From Pseudomonas sp. MYb185 (GTDB taxonomy: Bacteria > Pseudomonadota > Gammaproteobacteria > Pseudomonadales > Pseudomonadaceae): 64,000 nt of DNA. The stretch covers positions 1 to 64,000 of the forward strand of contig NZ_PCQD01000001.1 in NCBI RefSeq assembly GCF_002979975.1, given 5' to 3'. The position numbers and the translations under genes were made by a program. Below the pieces are notes generated by a model, which worked only from the letters and a program-made list of their open reading frames with translations, made no database searches and was not told the origin of the DNA. Below are positions 1 to 11,579 of the stretch, piece after piece. Every line of letters begins with the position of its first letter. Positions within the stretch are counted from its first letter, which is position 1.

Positions 1-119
1 GTTGGCTCATGCTTCATACCGGTGAGAGGGAAAACAGCCTCCAGCCTACCGAGCAATGGAAATACTTTCACAGTCTCAGGTGTGCTACACTCCACCGCGG
101 CCGAGTTCATCCTGGGGTT

Positions 120-137
120 GGCGAGCGCCCGCTCGCC
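120..137 (-). terminator. hairpin downstream of metF
   Basis: GGCGAGC and GCTCGCC form a 7-bp stem with a 4-nt loop, about 60 nt past the metF stop on the minus strand. There is no clear T tract, so this is a weak terminator candidate. The rest of 1-194 shows no gene; short GTAGC-type stretches around 80 and 175 vaguely resemble the repeat at 12398-12474 but are too degenerate to call. Confidence 0.3.
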
Positions 138-194
138 GGCAGCGTGTCTGTTGTCGACCACATCGCAGGCGCGCTACATTCCGTCATCGTCACG

Positions 195-1034
195 TTACAG
201 GTTGCGCAGAATCGCCAGGCTCGGTTCGGCCTGGTTCAGCGTGTAGAAGTGCAGGCTCGGCGCGCCGCCGGCGAGCAGACGCTGGCACATGTCGCTGATG
301 ACCTCGGTGCCGAACGCAGCGATGCTGCGGGTGTCATCACCGTAGGACTCCAGCTGCTTGCGGATCCAGCGCGGGATCTCCGCGCCGCAGGCGTCGGAGA
401 AGCGCGACAGGCTGCTGTAATTGGTGATCGGCATGATGCCCGGCACGATCGGCAGCTCCACACCGGCCTTGCGCACCCGGTCGACGAAGTGGAAGTAGCA
501 GTCGGCATTGAAGAAGTACTGGGTGATGGCACTGTCGGCACCGGCGTTGGCCTTGCGCACGAAGTTCTTCAGGTCGTCCTCGAAGTTGCGCGCCTGCGGG
601 TGTGCTTCGGGGTAGGCGGCCACTTCGATGGTGAAGTGGCTTCCGGTTTCCTCGCGGATGAACTCGACCAGCTCATTGGCATAGCGCAGCTCGCCGGAGG
701 CCCGGCCCATACCCGAGGGCAGGTCACCACGCAGGGCGACGATGCGGCGGATGCCGGACTCCTGATACTGGTTGAGCAGTTGGCGCAGGTCATCCTTGCT
801 GTCGCCGACGCAGGACAGGTGCGGGGCGGTGGGAATCTTCACCTGCTGATCCAGCTGCAGCACGGTATTCATGGTGCGGTCGCGGGTGGAACCACCGGCG
901 CCATAGGTCACCGAGAAGAACTCGGGTTGCTGCTCGGCCAGTACATGGGCCGCAGCGATCAGTTTCTCGTGGCCGGCTTCGGTCTTGGTCGGGAAGAACT
1001 CGAAGCTGACGGGGACGTTTATCTGTTTTGTCAT
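195..1034 (-). CDS. metF: methylenetetrahydrofolate reductase
   Basis: Flavoprotein that reduces 5,10-methylenetetrahydrofolate to 5-methyltetrahydrofolate, the methyl donor for methionine synthesis; cytosolic. The 279-residue product has the family length. Seen: SFEFFP near residues 10-15, which carries the catalytic glutamate (E12), the FAD/substrate segment TYGAGGSTRDR at 43-53, and LRGDLP further on. It lies 230 nt downstream of ahcY on the same strand, separated by a repeat with a strong hairpin, and may be read from the ahcY promoter. With ahcY, metK and the SahR-type regulator it forms an S-adenosylmethionine-cycle island. No operator or riboswitch was found directly before it. Confidence 0.97.
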   Translation of the reverse strand: MTKQINVPVSFEFFPTKTEAGHEKLIAAAHVLAEQQPEFFSVTYGAGGSTRDRTMNTVLQLDQQVKIPTAPHLSCVGDSKDDLRQLLNQYQESGIRRIVALRGDLPSGMGRASGELRYANELVEFIREETGSHFTIEVAAYPEAHPQARNFEDDLKNFVRKANAGADSAITQYFFNADCYFHFVDRVRKAGVELPIVPGIMPITNYSSLSRFSDACGAEIPRWIRKQLESYGDDTRSIAAFGTEVISDMCQRLLAGGAPSLHFYTLNQAEPSLAILRNL

Positions 1035-1110
1035 TTCTTTACCTGCCCGGTCGTTGGGGCAGTCTCCTATTGTCTTGCGAGCTCCGCAGGGGAGCCAATA
1101 TCAGTGCCTA

Positions 1111-1240
1111 TGGATTGCTTCGCCGCGTAGCGGCTCGCAATGACGTTGGAGTAGCAGGTGGTTGACCCTGGCTCTCCGTCATTGCGAGCCCGTAGGGCCT
1201 GGCAATCCATCGTGCAGGCAACTCGGTGCCTGCACGATGG
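1111..1240. repeat. dispersed inverted-repeat element between ahcY and metF
   Basis: Two inverted copies of a unit that runs TGGATTGC...CTCGCAATGACG (1111-1145) and CGTCATTGCGAG...GGCAATCCA (1177-1209) face each other. A perfect 14-bp stem follows at 1207-1220 and 1227-1240 with a 6-nt loop. The same unit recurs at 3231-3450. Repeats of this ATTGCGAG/GGCAATCC type are common in intergenic DNA of many bacteria. The long hairpin may separate ahcY from metF expression, but there is no T run. Confidence 0.75.
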
Positions 1241-1264
1241 CTGGGTCGCAATGACCTGTTCGCC

Positions 1265-2671
<1,407 letters not shown>

Positions 2672-2747
2672 AACTCTCTCCAAATGGATGTAAGCTGGCG
2701 GGCGGGTAAGATACGCCCTTTTCATTTTCAGCCAGGGAGGAAACCTG

Positions 2748-3206
2748 TTGTCCGTTCCATACCCCCGAATTCTGTTGCTCGCGACCCTCGCGCTGACCCT
2801 GGTCGGCTGCGGCGGCCCTGCCGACCCCGACTCGCCCGAAGGCAAGCGTCAGGCCGTGTTCAAGCAGTTCCTGCACCACAGCGAGCCGATGGGCGGCATG
2901 CTGGGCGACCGTCTGCCGTTCGATGGCGAATCCTTCGCCGCCCATGCCGAGGGCCTGGCCGAACTGGTCGAGGCGCCGTGGCAGTACTTTCCTGAGCCGG
3001 GCGACTCGAAGCAGCGCAATGCTGCCTTGCCGCAAGTCTGGACCGACCCCGCTGGCTGGCAGCAGGCTATCGATCAGTACCGCAGCAGCGTGGCTGACCT
3101 GGTTGCGGTCACCCGCCAGGGCGTCGAGACGCCCGAGCAGGTAGCCGAACCCATGGCGGCGGTACAGCAGGGCTGCCGCAGCTGCCATGAGGGGTTCCGG
3201 CGCTAG
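2748..3206 (+). CDS. lipoprotein cytochrome c' (class II c-type cytochrome)
   Basis: Small haem protein, probably anchored to a membrane by lipid on the periplasmic side. A hydrophobic leader ends in a lipobox (LVGC near residue 20); the C-terminus carries CRSCH at 143-147, the haem-binding CXXCH placed at the very end as in cytochrome c'. Length is 152 residues, normal for the family with an added leader. It uses a TTG start preceded by AGGGAGG, and diverges from ahcY. Cytochromes c' bind NO and related gases; whether this one serves NO tolerance alongside the denitrification genes further right is inference. The neighbours on both sides are methionine-cycle genes and say nothing about its role. 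Confidence 0.85.
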   Translation: MSVPYPRILLLATLALTLVGCGGPADPDSPEGKRQAVFKQFLHHSEPMGGMLGDRLPFDGESFAAHAEGLAELVEAPWQYFPEPGDSKQRNAALPQVWTDPAGWQQAIDQYRSSVADLVAVTRQGVETPEQVAEPMAAVQQGCRSCHEGFRR

Positions 3207-3230
3207 TTACCCCTGCCCGCACTGCGCCTC

Positions 3231-3450
3231 TCCTGTCTGTCACTGCGAGCCTACCGCCATACCGTCACTGCGTTCCTCGCAATGACGTTGCGGGGTAGGC
3301 AAGCCTGTGTCCCTTGCTCGTCATTGCGAGCCCCCTGGGGCGTGGCAATCCAGAGCTGGCCAACTGCTCCGAGCCTGTGGATTGCCGCGTCGCTGCGCTC
3401 CTCGCAATGACGTTGCGAGGTAGGCAAGCCTGCGTCCCTCGCAATGACGA
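3231..3450. repeat. dispersed inverted-repeat cluster between cytochrome c' and metK
   Basis: Same family as 1111-1240. One full palindromic copy spans 3319-3412, from CGTCATTGCGAG to CTCGCAATGACG with inner GGCAATCCA/TGGATTGCC. A second piece at 3266-3316 repeats, with few changes, the segment at 3391-3441 (CTCGCAATGACGTTGCG then GGTAGGCAAGCCTG), showing a local tandem duplication. The cluster fills the gap between two convergent genes and may act as a two-way terminator. Confidence 0.75.
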
Positions 3451-3481
3451 AGGAGGAGTGCAGCCTCCTGTTCCGGGCTGG

Positions 3482-4672
3482 TTACACTCCCGCGTCTGCG
3501 CGCAGCGCCTCGGCCCGGTCGGTCTTCTCCCATGGGAAGGCGGTGAAGGTCTCGCCCTTGACCGTCATTTCATAAGGGTTGCGCCCGAAGTGGCCGTAGG
3601 CTGCGGTGGCGCGGTACATCGGGTGCAGCAGGTCGAGCATGCGGGTGATAGCGTAGGGCCGCAGGTCGAAGTGTTCGCGTACCAGCCTGATGATCTGCTC
3701 ATCACTGATCTTGCCGGTGCCGAAGGTATTGATCGACACCGAGGTCGGTTGCGCCACGCCGATGGCGTAGGACACCTGGATCTCGCAACGCTCGGCCAGG
3801 CCGGCGGCGACGATGTTCTTGGCCACGTAGCGGCCGGCATAGGCGGCGCTGCGGTCGACCTTGGACGGGTCCTTGCCGGAGAAGGCGCCGCCGCCATGCC
3901 GGGCCATGCCGCCGTAGGTGTCGACGATGATCTTGCGCCCGGTCAGGCCACAGTCACCCACTGGGCCGCCGATGACGAACTTGCCGGTCGGGTTGATGTG
4001 GTACTGGGTGTCGGCATGCAGCAGTTCGGCGGGGATCACCTGCTTGATGATGGTTTCCATCACCGCTTCGCGCAGATCGGCCTGCTCGATCTCCGGGTTG
4101 TGCTGGGTGGACAGCACGATGGCATCGATACCGACCACGCGGCCGTTGTCATAGCGGCAGGTAACCTGGGACTTGGCGTCCGGGCGCAGCCAGCTGAGTG
4201 TGCCGTTCTTGCGCACCTCGGCCTGACGCTCGACCAGCCGGTGGGCGAAGGTGATTGGCGCGGGCATGAGTACGTCGGTCTCGTTGCTGGCGTAGCCGAA
4301 CATCAGGCCCTGGTCGCCGGCGCCCTGGTCTTCCGGCTTCTGCCGATCGACGCCCTGGGCGATATCGGGCGACTGCTTGCCGATGATGTTGATCACGCCG
4401 CAGGTATCGGCGTCGTAGCCGACATTCGACGAGGTGTAGCCGATATCCTTGATCACGCCGCGCACCAGGTCTTCCAGATCGACCCAGGCGCTGGTGGTGA
4501 TTTCGCCGCCGACGATGGCGACCCCGGTCTTCACCATGGTTTCACAGGCCACGCGGGCAAACTTGTCCTCGGCGAGAATGGCATCCAGTACCGCGTCGGA
4601 GATCTGGTCGGCCAGCTTGTCCGGATGGCCTTCCGAGACCGATTCGGAGGTGAAAATCGAGTATTCGCTCAT
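3482..4672 (-). CDS. metK: S-adenosylmethionine synthetase
   Basis: Makes S-adenosylmethionine from methionine and ATP, with release of phosphate and diphosphate; cytosolic tetramer in the family. The 396-residue product carries GHPDK at 15-19, the [11 protein letters not shown] signature and the glycine-rich [16 protein letters not shown] signature. ATG at 4672 is preferred because [11 protein letters not shown] is the usual pseudomonad N-terminus; an ATG two codons upstream is also possible. It follows the SahR-type regulator by 46 nt on the same strand, so it should share the promoter with the operator at 5746-5769. No riboswitch-like structure was noticed in the short gap. Confidence 0.97.
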   Translation of the reverse strand: MSEYSIFTSESVSEGHPDKLADQISDAVLDAILAEDKFARVACETMVKTGVAIVGGEITTSAWVDLEDLVRGVIKDIGYTSSNVGYDADTCGVINIIGKQSPDIAQGVDRQKPEDQGAGDQGLMFGYASNETDVLMPAPITFAHRLVERQAEVRKNGTLSWLRPDAKSQVTCRYDNGRVVGIDAIVLSTQHNPEIEQADLREAVMETIIKQVIPAELLHADTQYHINPTGKFVIGGPVGDCGLTGRKIIVDTYGGMARHGGGAFSGKDPSKVDRSAAYAGRYVAKNIVAAGLAERCEIQVSYAIGVAQPTSVSINTFGTGKISDEQIIRLVREHFDLRPYAITRMLDLLHPMYRATAAYGHFGRNPYEMTVKGETFTAFPWEKTDRAEALRADAGV

Positions 4673-4718
4673 AGTCATAGCCCTTTGATTGATCGGGTTA
4701 GGGTGTCGCGGCGAGCTG

Positions 4719-5705
4719 TCACCGCTGGCCCTTGGCAAATTGTTGAAGCTGAATCTGAAAACCGTTGCGCAGCCCCATGTACAGGCTGCCGCCAGCGTGC
4801 AATCCCGCATTGTTGGCCCAGCGCACCAGGTCGTCCTGGTCGAAGCCCAGCCAGAGATCACCGCAGGTATCCCTGACCCAGCTCTGATCGTGACTGCACA
4901 GCTCGGTCAACACCAGGCTGCCGCCGGGTTTGAGCCGGTCGGCGAAGCGTTGCAGCGCTTCGGCCGGTGCCGGCATGTGGTGCAGCACCATATTGCACAC
5001 CAGGCAGTCGGCGGCGGGCAGCTCCAGCGGTTGCAGGGCATCGGCCAGCAGGCAGTCGACATTGTCCAGGCCCGCCTCGGCACATTGCTGTTGCGCCCGT
5101 TCCAGCATAGCCGGTGCGTTGTCCAGTGCCAGCACCCGCTGGAAGCGGCGCGCCAGGTCCGGCAGAAAACCGCCCTCGCCAGGGCCTACCTCGATCGCCA
5201 GTGCATTGGCCGGCAGGGCCAGGCTGTCGATCAGGTCCAGCAGCGGCTCGCGATACAGGCCAAAGTGCGCAATCAGGTCCTGCTGCGCCGGCGTGCCATC
5301 GGCAAAGCGGGCGAAGAACTGCCGGGACACCTCCCCGCGCTGGCTGTGCACAGCGGCGATCGCCCGGTTCAGCGGCGCATCCAGGGGCAGGGCGTCCAGA
5401 TCGCTCAACAGCTGCTCATGCAGATGGCGCCAGTGGCTGGCCGCATCCGGCAGGCTGCGCCGGTAAAAGATCGAATTGCCCTCGCGCCGGGTGCAGACCA
5501 GGCCAGCATTGGCCAGCACCTTGAGGTGGTGGCTCATGCCTGACTGGCGGATAGCGAAAATCTGCGCCAGCTCCAGTACGCCGAAGGAGTCGGTACGCAG
5601 CACCCGGAGGATGTCCAGTCGCAGTTGGTCGCCCGCCGCCTTGCAGAAGGTCGCAAGCTGCTCGGTGGAATCATCAGGGGCTGCAATGGTTGCCGGATCG
5701 CTCAT
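4719..5705 (-). CDS. sahR: ArsR-family repressor with C-terminal methyltransferase-like SAH-sensing domain (SahR type)
   Basis: Two-domain regulator. Residues about 12-95 form a winged helix of the ArsR family (recognition region [11 protein letters not shown] at 54-64); residues about 130-300 look like a class I methyltransferase, with motif [10 protein letters not shown] at 172-180 and the acidic end of strand 2 at D195. This architecture beside metK, ahcY and metF matches SahR, the repressor of the SAM cycle that is known to release DNA when S-adenosylhomocysteine binds its methyltransferase-like domain. The symbol rests on architecture and context. It heads a likely operon with metK and diverges from tktA. 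The alternative is an uncharacterised SAM-dependent methyltransferase fused to an HTH. Confidence 0.85.
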   Translation of the reverse strand: MSDPATIAAPDDSTEQLATFCKAAGDQLRLDILRVLRTDSFGVLELAQIFAIRQSGMSHHLKVLANAGLVCTRREGNSIFYRRSLPDAASHWRHLHEQLLSDLDALPLDAPLNRAIAAVHSQRGEVSRQFFARFADGTPAQQDLIAHFGLYREPLLDLIDSLALPANALAIEVGPGEGGFLPDLARRFQRVLALDNAPAMLERAQQQCAEAGLDNVDCLLADALQPLELPAADCLVCNMVLHHMPAPAEALQRFADRLKPGGSLVLTELCSHDQSWVRDTCGDLWLGFDQDDLVRWANNAGLHAGGSLYMGLRNGFQIQLQQFAKGQR

Positions 5706-5745
5706 GGTCGAGAAGTGTAGTGAAGCGTCCGGGTAATCGCAATAT

Positions 5746-5769
5746 CTATATCAAAAACTTTTGATATAG
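5746..5769. promoter_or_regulatory. operator palindrome before sahR-metK
   Basis: CTATATCAAAA and TTTTGATATAG form a perfect 11-bp inverted repeat around a 2-nt centre, in otherwise GC-rich DNA. It lies 41-64 nt upstream of the sahR start and about 170 nt upstream of tktA. Position and symmetry fit autoregulation by the adjacent ArsR-type protein, which binds as a dimer. No second copy was seen before ahcY or metF. Confidence 0.75.
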
Positions 5770-5939
5770 GCGTAGTGGCGAGCCCATTCGTCACGTAACC
5801 ACCGCCTTTGTGCAACGCCGCCGGGGTTTTCATTGCCCGTTGCCCCAGTTTGGGCGAAAATGCCGACCTTTATTTTCCGGCCGGCCGGTCCTGACCCGGT
5901 TCGCCCTCTGTCTTGCTTGTCAAATCACAGGAGTAGTTC

Positions 5940-7937
5940 ATGCCCAGTCGTCGTGACCGAGCCAATGCCATACGTGCCCTGAGCATGGATGCCGTGCAGA
6001 AAGCCAACAGTGGTCATCCGGGTGCGCCAATGGGTATGGCGGATATCGCCGAGGTGCTCTGGCGGGATTTCCTCAAGCACAATCCGACCAACCCGCAATG
6101 GGCCGACCGTGACCGCTTCGTGCTGTCCAACGGCCATGGCTCGATGCTGATCTACTCGCTGCTGCACCTGAGCGGCTATGACCTGTCGATCGATGACCTG
6201 AAGAACTTCCGTCAGTTGCACAGCAAGACCCCGGGCCACCCGGAATACGGCTACACCGCTGGCGTGGAAACCACCACTGGCCCGCTGGGGCAGGGCATCG
6301 CCAACGCCGTGGGTTTTGCCCTGGCGGAAAAGATCATGGCGGCCCAGTTCAACCGCCCGGGGCACGACATCGTCGATCACGACACCTATGTGTTCCTCGG
6401 TGACGGCTGCATGATGGAAGGTATTTCCCATGAAGTCTGCTCGCTGGCCGGTACCCTGGGTCTGAGCAAGCTGACCGCTTTCTATGATGACAACGGCATC
6501 TCCATCGATGGTGAAGTGCACGGCTGGTTCACCGACGACACCCCGCGCCGCTTCGAGTCCTACGGCTGGCAGGTCATCCGCAACGTCGATGGCCATGATG
6601 CCGACGAGATCAAGACCGCGATCGAGACCGCACGCAAGAGCGACAAGCCGACGCTGATCTGCTGCAAGACCATCATCGGCTTCGGCTCGCCGAACAAGCA
6701 GGGCAAGGAGTCTTCCCACGGTGCGGCCCTGGGTGATGCGGAAATCGCCCTCACCCGCGAAGCGCTGGGCTGGAACCACGGCCCGTTCGAGATTCCCGCT
6801 GATATCTACGCCGAATGGGATGCCAAGGACGCGGGCAGCAAGGCCGAGCAGGCCTGGAACGAGCGTTTCGCTGCCTATCAGGCGGCATTCCCCGAGCTGG
6901 CTGCCGAGTTCACCCGGCGCATGGCTGGCGAGCTGCCGGCTGACTTCGACGAGAAGGCCTCGGCCTATATCCGTCAGGTGGCCGAGAAGGGCGAGAACAT
7001 CGCCAGCCGCAAGGCCAGCCAGAACTGCCTGAACGCCTTCGGCCCGATGCTGCCGGAACTGCTGGGCGGCTCGGCTGACCTGGCCGGCTCCAACCTGACC
7101 CTGTGGGATGGCTGCAAGCCAGTGGTGCAGGAAGATGCCTCGGGCAACTACATGTACTACGGTGTGCGTGAATTCGGCATGGCCGCGATCATGAACGGCG
7201 TGGCCCTGCACGGCGGCCTGATCCCCTACGGCGCGACCTTCCTGATGTTCATGGAGTACGCGCGTAACGCGGTGCGCATGTCGGCGCTGATGCGTCAGCG
7301 GGTGATCTATGTGTTCACCCATGACTCCATCGGCCTGGGCGAGGACGGCCCGACCCACCAGCCGGTCGAGCAACTGACCAGCCTGCGCACCACCCCCAAC
7401 CTGGACACCTGGCGTCCGGCGGACACCGTCGAGTCAGCGGTGGCCTGGAAGCATGCGGTGCAGCGCAAGGATGGCCCCAGCGCGCTGATCTTCTCCCGGC
7501 AGAACCTGCCGTGCCATATCCGCGACAACGAGACCGAAGCGGCCATCGCCCGCGGTGGTTATATCCTCAAGGGCTGCGAAGGTGAGCCGGAGCTGATCCT
7601 GATCGCCACCGGTTCGGAAGTCGGCCTGGCGGTACAGGCCTGGGACAAGCTCACCGAACAGGGCCGCCAGGTGCGCGTGGTCTCCATGCCCTGCACCAGC
7701 GTGTTCGACCAGCAGGATGCCGAATACCGCCAGGCGGTGCTGCCGCTGGAAGTCGGTGCACGGATCGCCATCGAAGCGGCACATGCCGACTACTGGTACA
7801 AGTACGTGGGTCTGGATGGTCGTATCATCGGCATGCACAGCTATGGTGAATCGGCCCCGGCACCGGCATTGTTCGAGGAGTTCGGCTTCACCCTCGACAA
7901 TCTGCTGCAGGTGGCTGACGAACTGCTGGAAGACTGA
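5940..7937 (+). CDS. tktA: transketolase
   Basis: Thiamine-diphosphate enzyme of the non-oxidative pentose phosphate pathway that moves two-carbon ketol units between sugar phosphates. At 665 residues it has the bacterial length. Seen: the N-terminal [15 protein letters not shown], the thiamine-binding GDGCMMEG, the pyrimidine-domain VREFGM segment and [19 protein letters not shown] at 5940 follows CAGGAG by seven bases. It starts a co-directional run with epd (8-nt gap), pgk and fba, so the segment covers pentose phosphate, vitamin B6 precursor and lower glycolytic steps. rpiA, a pathway partner, is also in the window at 58.5 kb. Confidence 0.98.
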   Translation: MPSRRDRANAIRALSMDAVQKANSGHPGAPMGMADIAEVLWRDFLKHNPTNPQWADRDRFVLSNGHGSMLIYSLLHLSGYDLSIDDLKNFRQLHSKTPGHPEYGYTAGVETTTGPLGQGIANAVGFALAEKIMAAQFNRPGHDIVDHDTYVFLGDGCMMEGISHEVCSLAGTLGLSKLTAFYDDNGISIDGEVHGWFTDDTPRRFESYGWQVIRNVDGHDADEIKTAIETARKSDKPTLICCKTIIGFGSPNKQGKESSHGAALGDAEIALTREALGWNHGPFEIPADIYAEWDAKDAGSKAEQAWNERFAAYQAAFPELAAEFTRRMAGELPADFDEKASAYIRQVAEKGENIASRKASQNCLNAFGPMLPELLGGSADLAGSNLTLWDGCKPVVQEDASGNYMYYGVREFGMAAIMNGVALHGGLIPYGATFLMFMEYARNAVRMSALMRQRVIYVFTHDSIGLGEDGPTHQPVEQLTSLRTTPNLDTWRPADTVESAVAWKHAVQRKDGPSALIFSRQNLPCHIRDNETEAAIARGGYILKGCEGEPELILIATGSEVGLAVQAWDKLTEQGRQVRVVSMPCTSVFDQQDAEYRQAVLPLEVGARIAIEAAHADYWYKYVGLDGRIIGMHSYGESAPAPALFEEFGFTLDNLLQVADELLED

Positions 7938-7945
7938 CCATCAGC

Positions 7946-8992
7946 ATGCCCTCGAACCGGCGCCCCTATCGCATCGCCCTGAATGGCTACGGCCGTATCG
8001 GGCGCTGCGTGCTGCGCGCCTTGCACGAGCGTGGCGGCGACGCCATGCAGATCATCGCGCTGAACGATCTGGCCGATCAGGCCAGCGTCGAATACCTGAC
8101 CCGCTTCGACTCGACCCACGGCCGCTTCCCCGGCGAGGTGCGGGTCGACGGGGATTGCCTGCATATCAACGGCCATTGCGTGAAGGTACTGTGCGCGCCG
8201 CAGCCCGAGGATATCGACTGGGCGGCGCTGGATATCGATCTGCTATTGGAGTGTTCCGGCCAGTACACCAGCCGTGCCGATGCCGAACGCTTCGTGCAGG
8301 CCGGCGCGCCGCGGGTATTGTTCTCCCAGCCGATGGCCAACGCCGAGGCGGTGGATACCACCCTGGTCTACGGCATCAATCAGCACACCCTGGACCCCAG
8401 CGCACGACTGGTGTCCAACGCCTCCTGCACCACCAATGCCAGTGTGCCGGTGCTGGACCTGCTCAATCGCCAGCTGGGCCTGGAGCAGGTGTCCATCACC
8501 ACCATCCACTCGGCGATGAACGACCAGCCGGTGATCGATGCCTATCACCATACCGACCTGCGCCGCACCCGCTCGGCGTTCCAGTCGGTGATCCCGGTCT
8601 CCACCGGCCTGGCCCGCGGTATCGAACGCCTGCTGCCGGAACTGGCGGGGCGGGTGCAGGCCAAGGCCATGCGCGTGCCGACGGTCAACGTATCGGCGCT
8701 GGACATCACTCTGCTGACATCGCGCGATACCAGTGCCGAGGAAGTGAACCGCCTGCTGAAAAAGGCGTCAGAGACTGAGTATTTCGGCCTGCTGGACTAC
8801 ACCGAGTTGCAGCATGCCAGTTGTGACTTCAACCATGACCCGCATTCGGCGATCGTCGACGGCAGCCTGACCCGAGTGTCCGGCCCGCGACTGGTCAACC
8901 TGCTGGTATGGTTCGATAACGAGTGGGGCTTTGCCAACCGCATGCTGGACGTGGCGCAGTACTGGCTGCAGCAGCTGGATGCCGGCAAATAG
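7946..8992 (+). CDS. epd: D-erythrose-4-phosphate dehydrogenase
   Basis: Oxidises erythrose 4-phosphate to 4-phosphoerythronate, the first step of pyridoxal phosphate synthesis in gammaproteobacteria. It is a glyceraldehyde-3-phosphate dehydrogenase relative: NGYGRIG for NAD at 13-19 and SNASCTTN with catalytic Cys161. The stretch [17 protein letters not shown] and the ending [11 protein letters not shown] follow E. coli Epd more closely than GapA. Length is 348 residues. It begins 8 nt after tktA, whose reactions use erythrose 4-phosphate, and is followed by pgk, so the usual tkt-epd-pgk order is kept. Confidence 0.93.
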   Translation: MPSNRRPYRIALNGYGRIGRCVLRALHERGGDAMQIIALNDLADQASVEYLTRFDSTHGRFPGEVRVDGDCLHINGHCVKVLCAPQPEDIDWAALDIDLLLECSGQYTSRADAERFVQAGAPRVLFSQPMANAEAVDTTLVYGINQHTLDPSARLVSNASCTTNASVPVLDLLNRQLGLEQVSITTIHSAMNDQPVIDAYHHTDLRRTRSAFQSVIPVSTGLARGIERLLPELAGRVQAKAMRVPTVNVSALDITLLTSRDTSAEEVNRLLKKASETEYFGLLDYTELQHASCDFNHDPHSAIVDGSLTRVSGPRLVNLLVWFDNEWGFANRMLDVAQYWLQQLDAGK

Positions 8993-9048
8993 CACTCCGC
9001 TCCGAATCATCGCTCAACCTATTCAACGCATTCGACAAGGAGCCATAC

Positions 9049-10206
9049 ATGTCCGTACTGACCATGAGTGAGCTGGATCTCAAGGGCCTGCGGGTCCTGA
9101 TCCGTGAAGACCTGAACGTGCCGGTCAAGAACGGCCAGGTCAGCAGTGACGCGCGTATCGTCGCCTCCCTGCCAACCATCCGCCTGGCGCTGGAAAAGGG
9201 CGCCGCGGTCATGATCTGCTCGCACCTCGGGCGTCCCGAGGAAGGCGTGTTCAGCGAGCAGGACAGCCTGGCCCCGGTGGCCGATTACCTGAGCAAGGCA
9301 TTGGGGCGTGCGGTGCCGCTGGTGCGCGATTACCTGAACGGCGTCGAAGTGCAGCCGGGCGAGGTGGTATTGCTGGAGAACGTGCGCTTCAATCCGGGCG
9401 AGAAGAAGAACACCGATGAGCTGGCCAAACAGTACGCCGCGCTGTGCGATGTGTTCGTGATGGACGCCTTCGGTACCGCCCACCGCGCCCAGGGCTCGAC
9501 CCATGGCGTCGCCAGGTTCGCCAGGACCGCCTGTGCCGGCCCGCTGCTGGCCGCCGAGCTGGAGGCGCTGAGCAAGGCGCTGGACAAGCCGGCCAAGCCG
9601 ATGGCAGCCATCGTTGCCGGCTCCAAGGTCTCGACCAAGCTGGATGTGCTCAACGCGCTGGCGGAAAAGTGCGACCAGTTGATTGTCGGCGGCGGTATCG
9701 CCAACACCTTCCTCGCCGCGGCCGGTCTGCCGGTGGGCAAGTCGCTGTACGAGGCCGACCTGGTCGAGACCGCCCGGGCGATTGCCGAGCGTGTCAGCGT
9801 ACCGCTGCCGGTTGACGTGGTAGTGGCCAAGGCGTTTGCCGAGGATGCCGAGGCCACCGTCAAGCTGGTCGCGGATGTGGCCGAGGACGACATGATCCTG
9901 GATATCGGCCCGCAGACCGCCGCGCAGTTCGCCGAGTTGCTGAAATCCGCCGGCACCATCCTGTGGAACGGTCCGGTGGGCGTATTCGAGTTCGACCAGT
10001 TCGGCGAAGGCACCAAGGCCTTGGCGCTGGCGATTGCCGACAGCCCGGCATTCTCGATTGCCGGCGGTGGCGACACCCTGGCAGCGATCGACAAGTATGG
10101 CGTGGCCGAGCGTATTTCCTATATTTCCACCGGCGGCGGCGCCTTCCTCGAGTTCGTCGAGGGCAAGGTACTGCCTGCGGTCGAGATTCTGCAGCAGCGC
10201 GGCTGA
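9049..10206 (+). CDS. pgk: phosphoglycerate kinase
   Basis: Transfers phosphate between 1,3-bisphosphoglycerate and ADP in glycolysis and gluconeogenesis. The product has 385 residues, as usual for bacteria. Seen: [10 protein letters not shown] near the N-terminus, the SHLGRP substrate segment, LLENVRF, and the C-terminal nucleotide site with GGGDTLAAI. The ATG at 9049 has AAGGAG upstream; the open frame extends upstream into epd sequence, which is not part of the protein. It sits 56 nt after epd and is followed by two hairpins before fba, so fba is partly uncoupled from it. Confidence 0.98.
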   Translation: MSVLTMSELDLKGLRVLIREDLNVPVKNGQVSSDARIVASLPTIRLALEKGAAVMICSHLGRPEEGVFSEQDSLAPVADYLSKALGRAVPLVRDYLNGVEVQPGEVVLLENVRFNPGEKKNTDELAKQYAALCDVFVMDAFGTAHRAQGSTHGVARFARTACAGPLLAAELEALSKALDKPAKPMAAIVAGSKVSTKLDVLNALAEKCDQLIVGGGIANTFLAAAGLPVGKSLYEADLVETARAIAERVSVPLPVDVVVAKAFAEDAEATVKLVADVAEDDMILDIGPQTAAQFAELLKSAGTILWNGPVGVFEFDQFGEGTKALALAIADSPAFSIAGGGDTLAAIDKYGVAERISYISTGGGAFLEFVEGKVLPAVEILQQRG

Positions 10207-10227
10207 ACCGGGATTTAACCTTTGCAC

Positions 10228-10274
10228 CCCGGCATTGCCGGGAACTTGCAGCCTGCCGCCCGCTGCGGCAGGCT
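10228..10274 (+). terminator. two hairpins between pgk and fba
   Basis: CCCGGC/GCCGGG with a 3-nt loop (10228-10242) is followed by a perfect 10-bp stem AGCCTGCCGC/GCGGCAGGCT with a 5-nt loop (10250-10274). There is no T tract, so they may slow or stop some transcripts or protect the pgk mRNA end. Confidence 0.5.
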
Positions 10275-10316
10275 ACACCACAGTGTTACGAACTTTGATT
10301 ATCGGAGAACAGAATC

Positions 10317-11381
10317 ATGGCTTTGATCAGCATGCGTCAGATGCTGGACCACGCCGCCGAGTACGGCTACGGTGTCCCGGCCTTCAACGTCAACAATCTG
10401 GAACAGATGCGGGCCATCATGGAAGCGGCTGACAAGACCGACTCGCCGGTGATCGTGCAGGCCTCCGCCGGTGCCCGCAAATACGCCGGCGCACCCTTCC
10501 TGCGCCACCTGATCCTGGCTGCGATCGAGGAATTCCCGCACATTCCGGTGTGCATGCACCAGGACCATGGCACCAGCCCGGATGTATGCCAGCGCTCCAT
10601 CCAGTTGGGCTTTTCCTCGGTGATGATGGATGGCTCGCTGAAGGAAGATGGCAAGACGCCGGCTGACTATGACTACAACGTGCAGGTCACCCGCCAGACC
10701 GTATCCTTCGCCCACGCCTGTGGTGTGTCGGTGGAAGGTGAGCTGGGTTGCCTGGGCAGCCTGGAGACCGGCATGGCCGGTGAAGAAGACGGCGTTGGCG
10801 CCGAAGGTGTACTGGATCACAGCCAACTGCTGACCGATCCGGAAGAGGCCGCGCAGTTCGTCAAGGAAACCCAGGTCGATGCACTGGCCATCGCTATCGG
10901 CACCAGCCACGGCGCCTACAAGTTCACCAAGCCGCCGACCGGTGATGTGCTGTCGATCGAGCGCATCAAGGAAATCCACAAGCGCATTCCCAACACCCAC
11001 CTGGTGATGCACGGCTCCAGCTCGGTGCCGCAGGAGTGGCTGGCGATCATCAACGAGTACGGTGGTGACATCAAGGAAACCTACGGCGTGCCGGTCGAGG
11101 AAATCGTCGAGGGCATCAAGCACGGCGTGCGCAAGGTCAATATCGATACCGACCTGCGACTGGCCTCCACCGGTGCCATTCGGCGGATGATGGCCGAGCA
11201 GCCGAGCGAGTTCGACCCGCGCAAATTCTTCGCCAAGACCGTCGAGGCCATGCGCGATATCTGTATCGCCCGTTACGAAGCCTTCGGCACCGCCGGCAAT
11301 GCCTCGAAGATCAAGCCGATCTCGCTGGAAGGCATGTACCAGCGTTACGCCAGTGGCGAGCTGGCGGCCAAGGTCAACTGA
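10317..11381 (+). CDS. fba: fructose-bisphosphate aldolase, class II
   Basis: Zinc-dependent aldolase that interconverts fructose 1,6-bisphosphate with dihydroxyacetone phosphate and glyceraldehyde 3-phosphate. The 354-residue product has [11 protein letters not shown] with the zinc-binding histidine near residue 80, EGELGCLG, the HGSSSVPQE segment and [13 protein letters not shown], all typical of the class II enzymes of pseudomonads. The ATG follows GGAGAACAGAATC. It closes the tktA-epd-pgk-fba run; a group of palindromic hairpins lies directly downstream and may end the transcript. Confidence 0.97.
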   Translation: MALISMRQMLDHAAEYGYGVPAFNVNNLEQMRAIMEAADKTDSPVIVQASAGARKYAGAPFLRHLILAAIEEFPHIPVCMHQDHGTSPDVCQRSIQLGFSSVMMDGSLKEDGKTPADYDYNVQVTRQTVSFAHACGVSVEGELGCLGSLETGMAGEEDGVGAEGVLDHSQLLTDPEEAAQFVKETQVDALAIAIGTSHGAYKFTKPPTGDVLSIERIKEIHKRIPNTHLVMHGSSSVPQEWLAIINEYGGDIKETYGVPVEEIVEGIKHGVRKVNIDTDLRLASTGAIRRMMAEQPSEFDPRKFFAKTVEAMRDICIARYEAFGTAGNASKIKPISLEGMYQRYASGELAAKVN

Positions 11382-11402
11382 TCCACAGGGCCTCGGCCTG
11401 AT

Positions 11403-11517
11403 GGAAGGTCGAGTTCCATCTCGACCAGCGCGGCATCTGGTCAGCATGGTGTCGAGCTGGAACTCGACACTCCGGGGAAGCGCAAGCTGAGGAAGGCCGG
11501 GTTCCATCCCGGTCAGC
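11403..11517. repeat. three covarying REP-like hairpins downstream of fba
   Basis: Unit 1: GGAAGG with stem GGTCGAG/CTCGACC around loop TTCCAT (11407-11426). Unit 2 is inverted: GTGTCGAG/CTCGACAC around CTGGAA (11449-11470). Unit 3: GGAAGG with stem GGCCGGG/CCCGGTC around the same TTCCAT loop (11495-11514). Loop and flank are kept while the stem bases change together, so base pairing itself is conserved. Units 1 and 2 face each other like a REP doublet. The rest of 11382-11579 is empty. Confidence 0.7.
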
Positions 11518-11579
11518 GGTTCAGCCCGTGGCTGCAGGGTATGAGCAGTTGCTTGATGAAACACTAACGAGACACAGAC

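Noticed and set aside
2672-2760. SAH riboswitch before ahcY
   Set aside because: The conserved GAGGAGCGCTGC-like and AGGCTCGG-like parts were not found on the minus strand.
4673-4718. SAM-binding riboswitch before metK
   Set aside because: The gap to sahR is only 46 nt and shows no matching structure; control through the sahR promoter is the simpler reading.
5925-7373. 482-codon open frame antisense to tktA
   Set aside because: It mirrors a gene with strong GC codon bias; the product has no domain and tktA is certain. The same holds for other long antisense frames, for example opposite ilvA, fba, pgk, nosZ and glcB.
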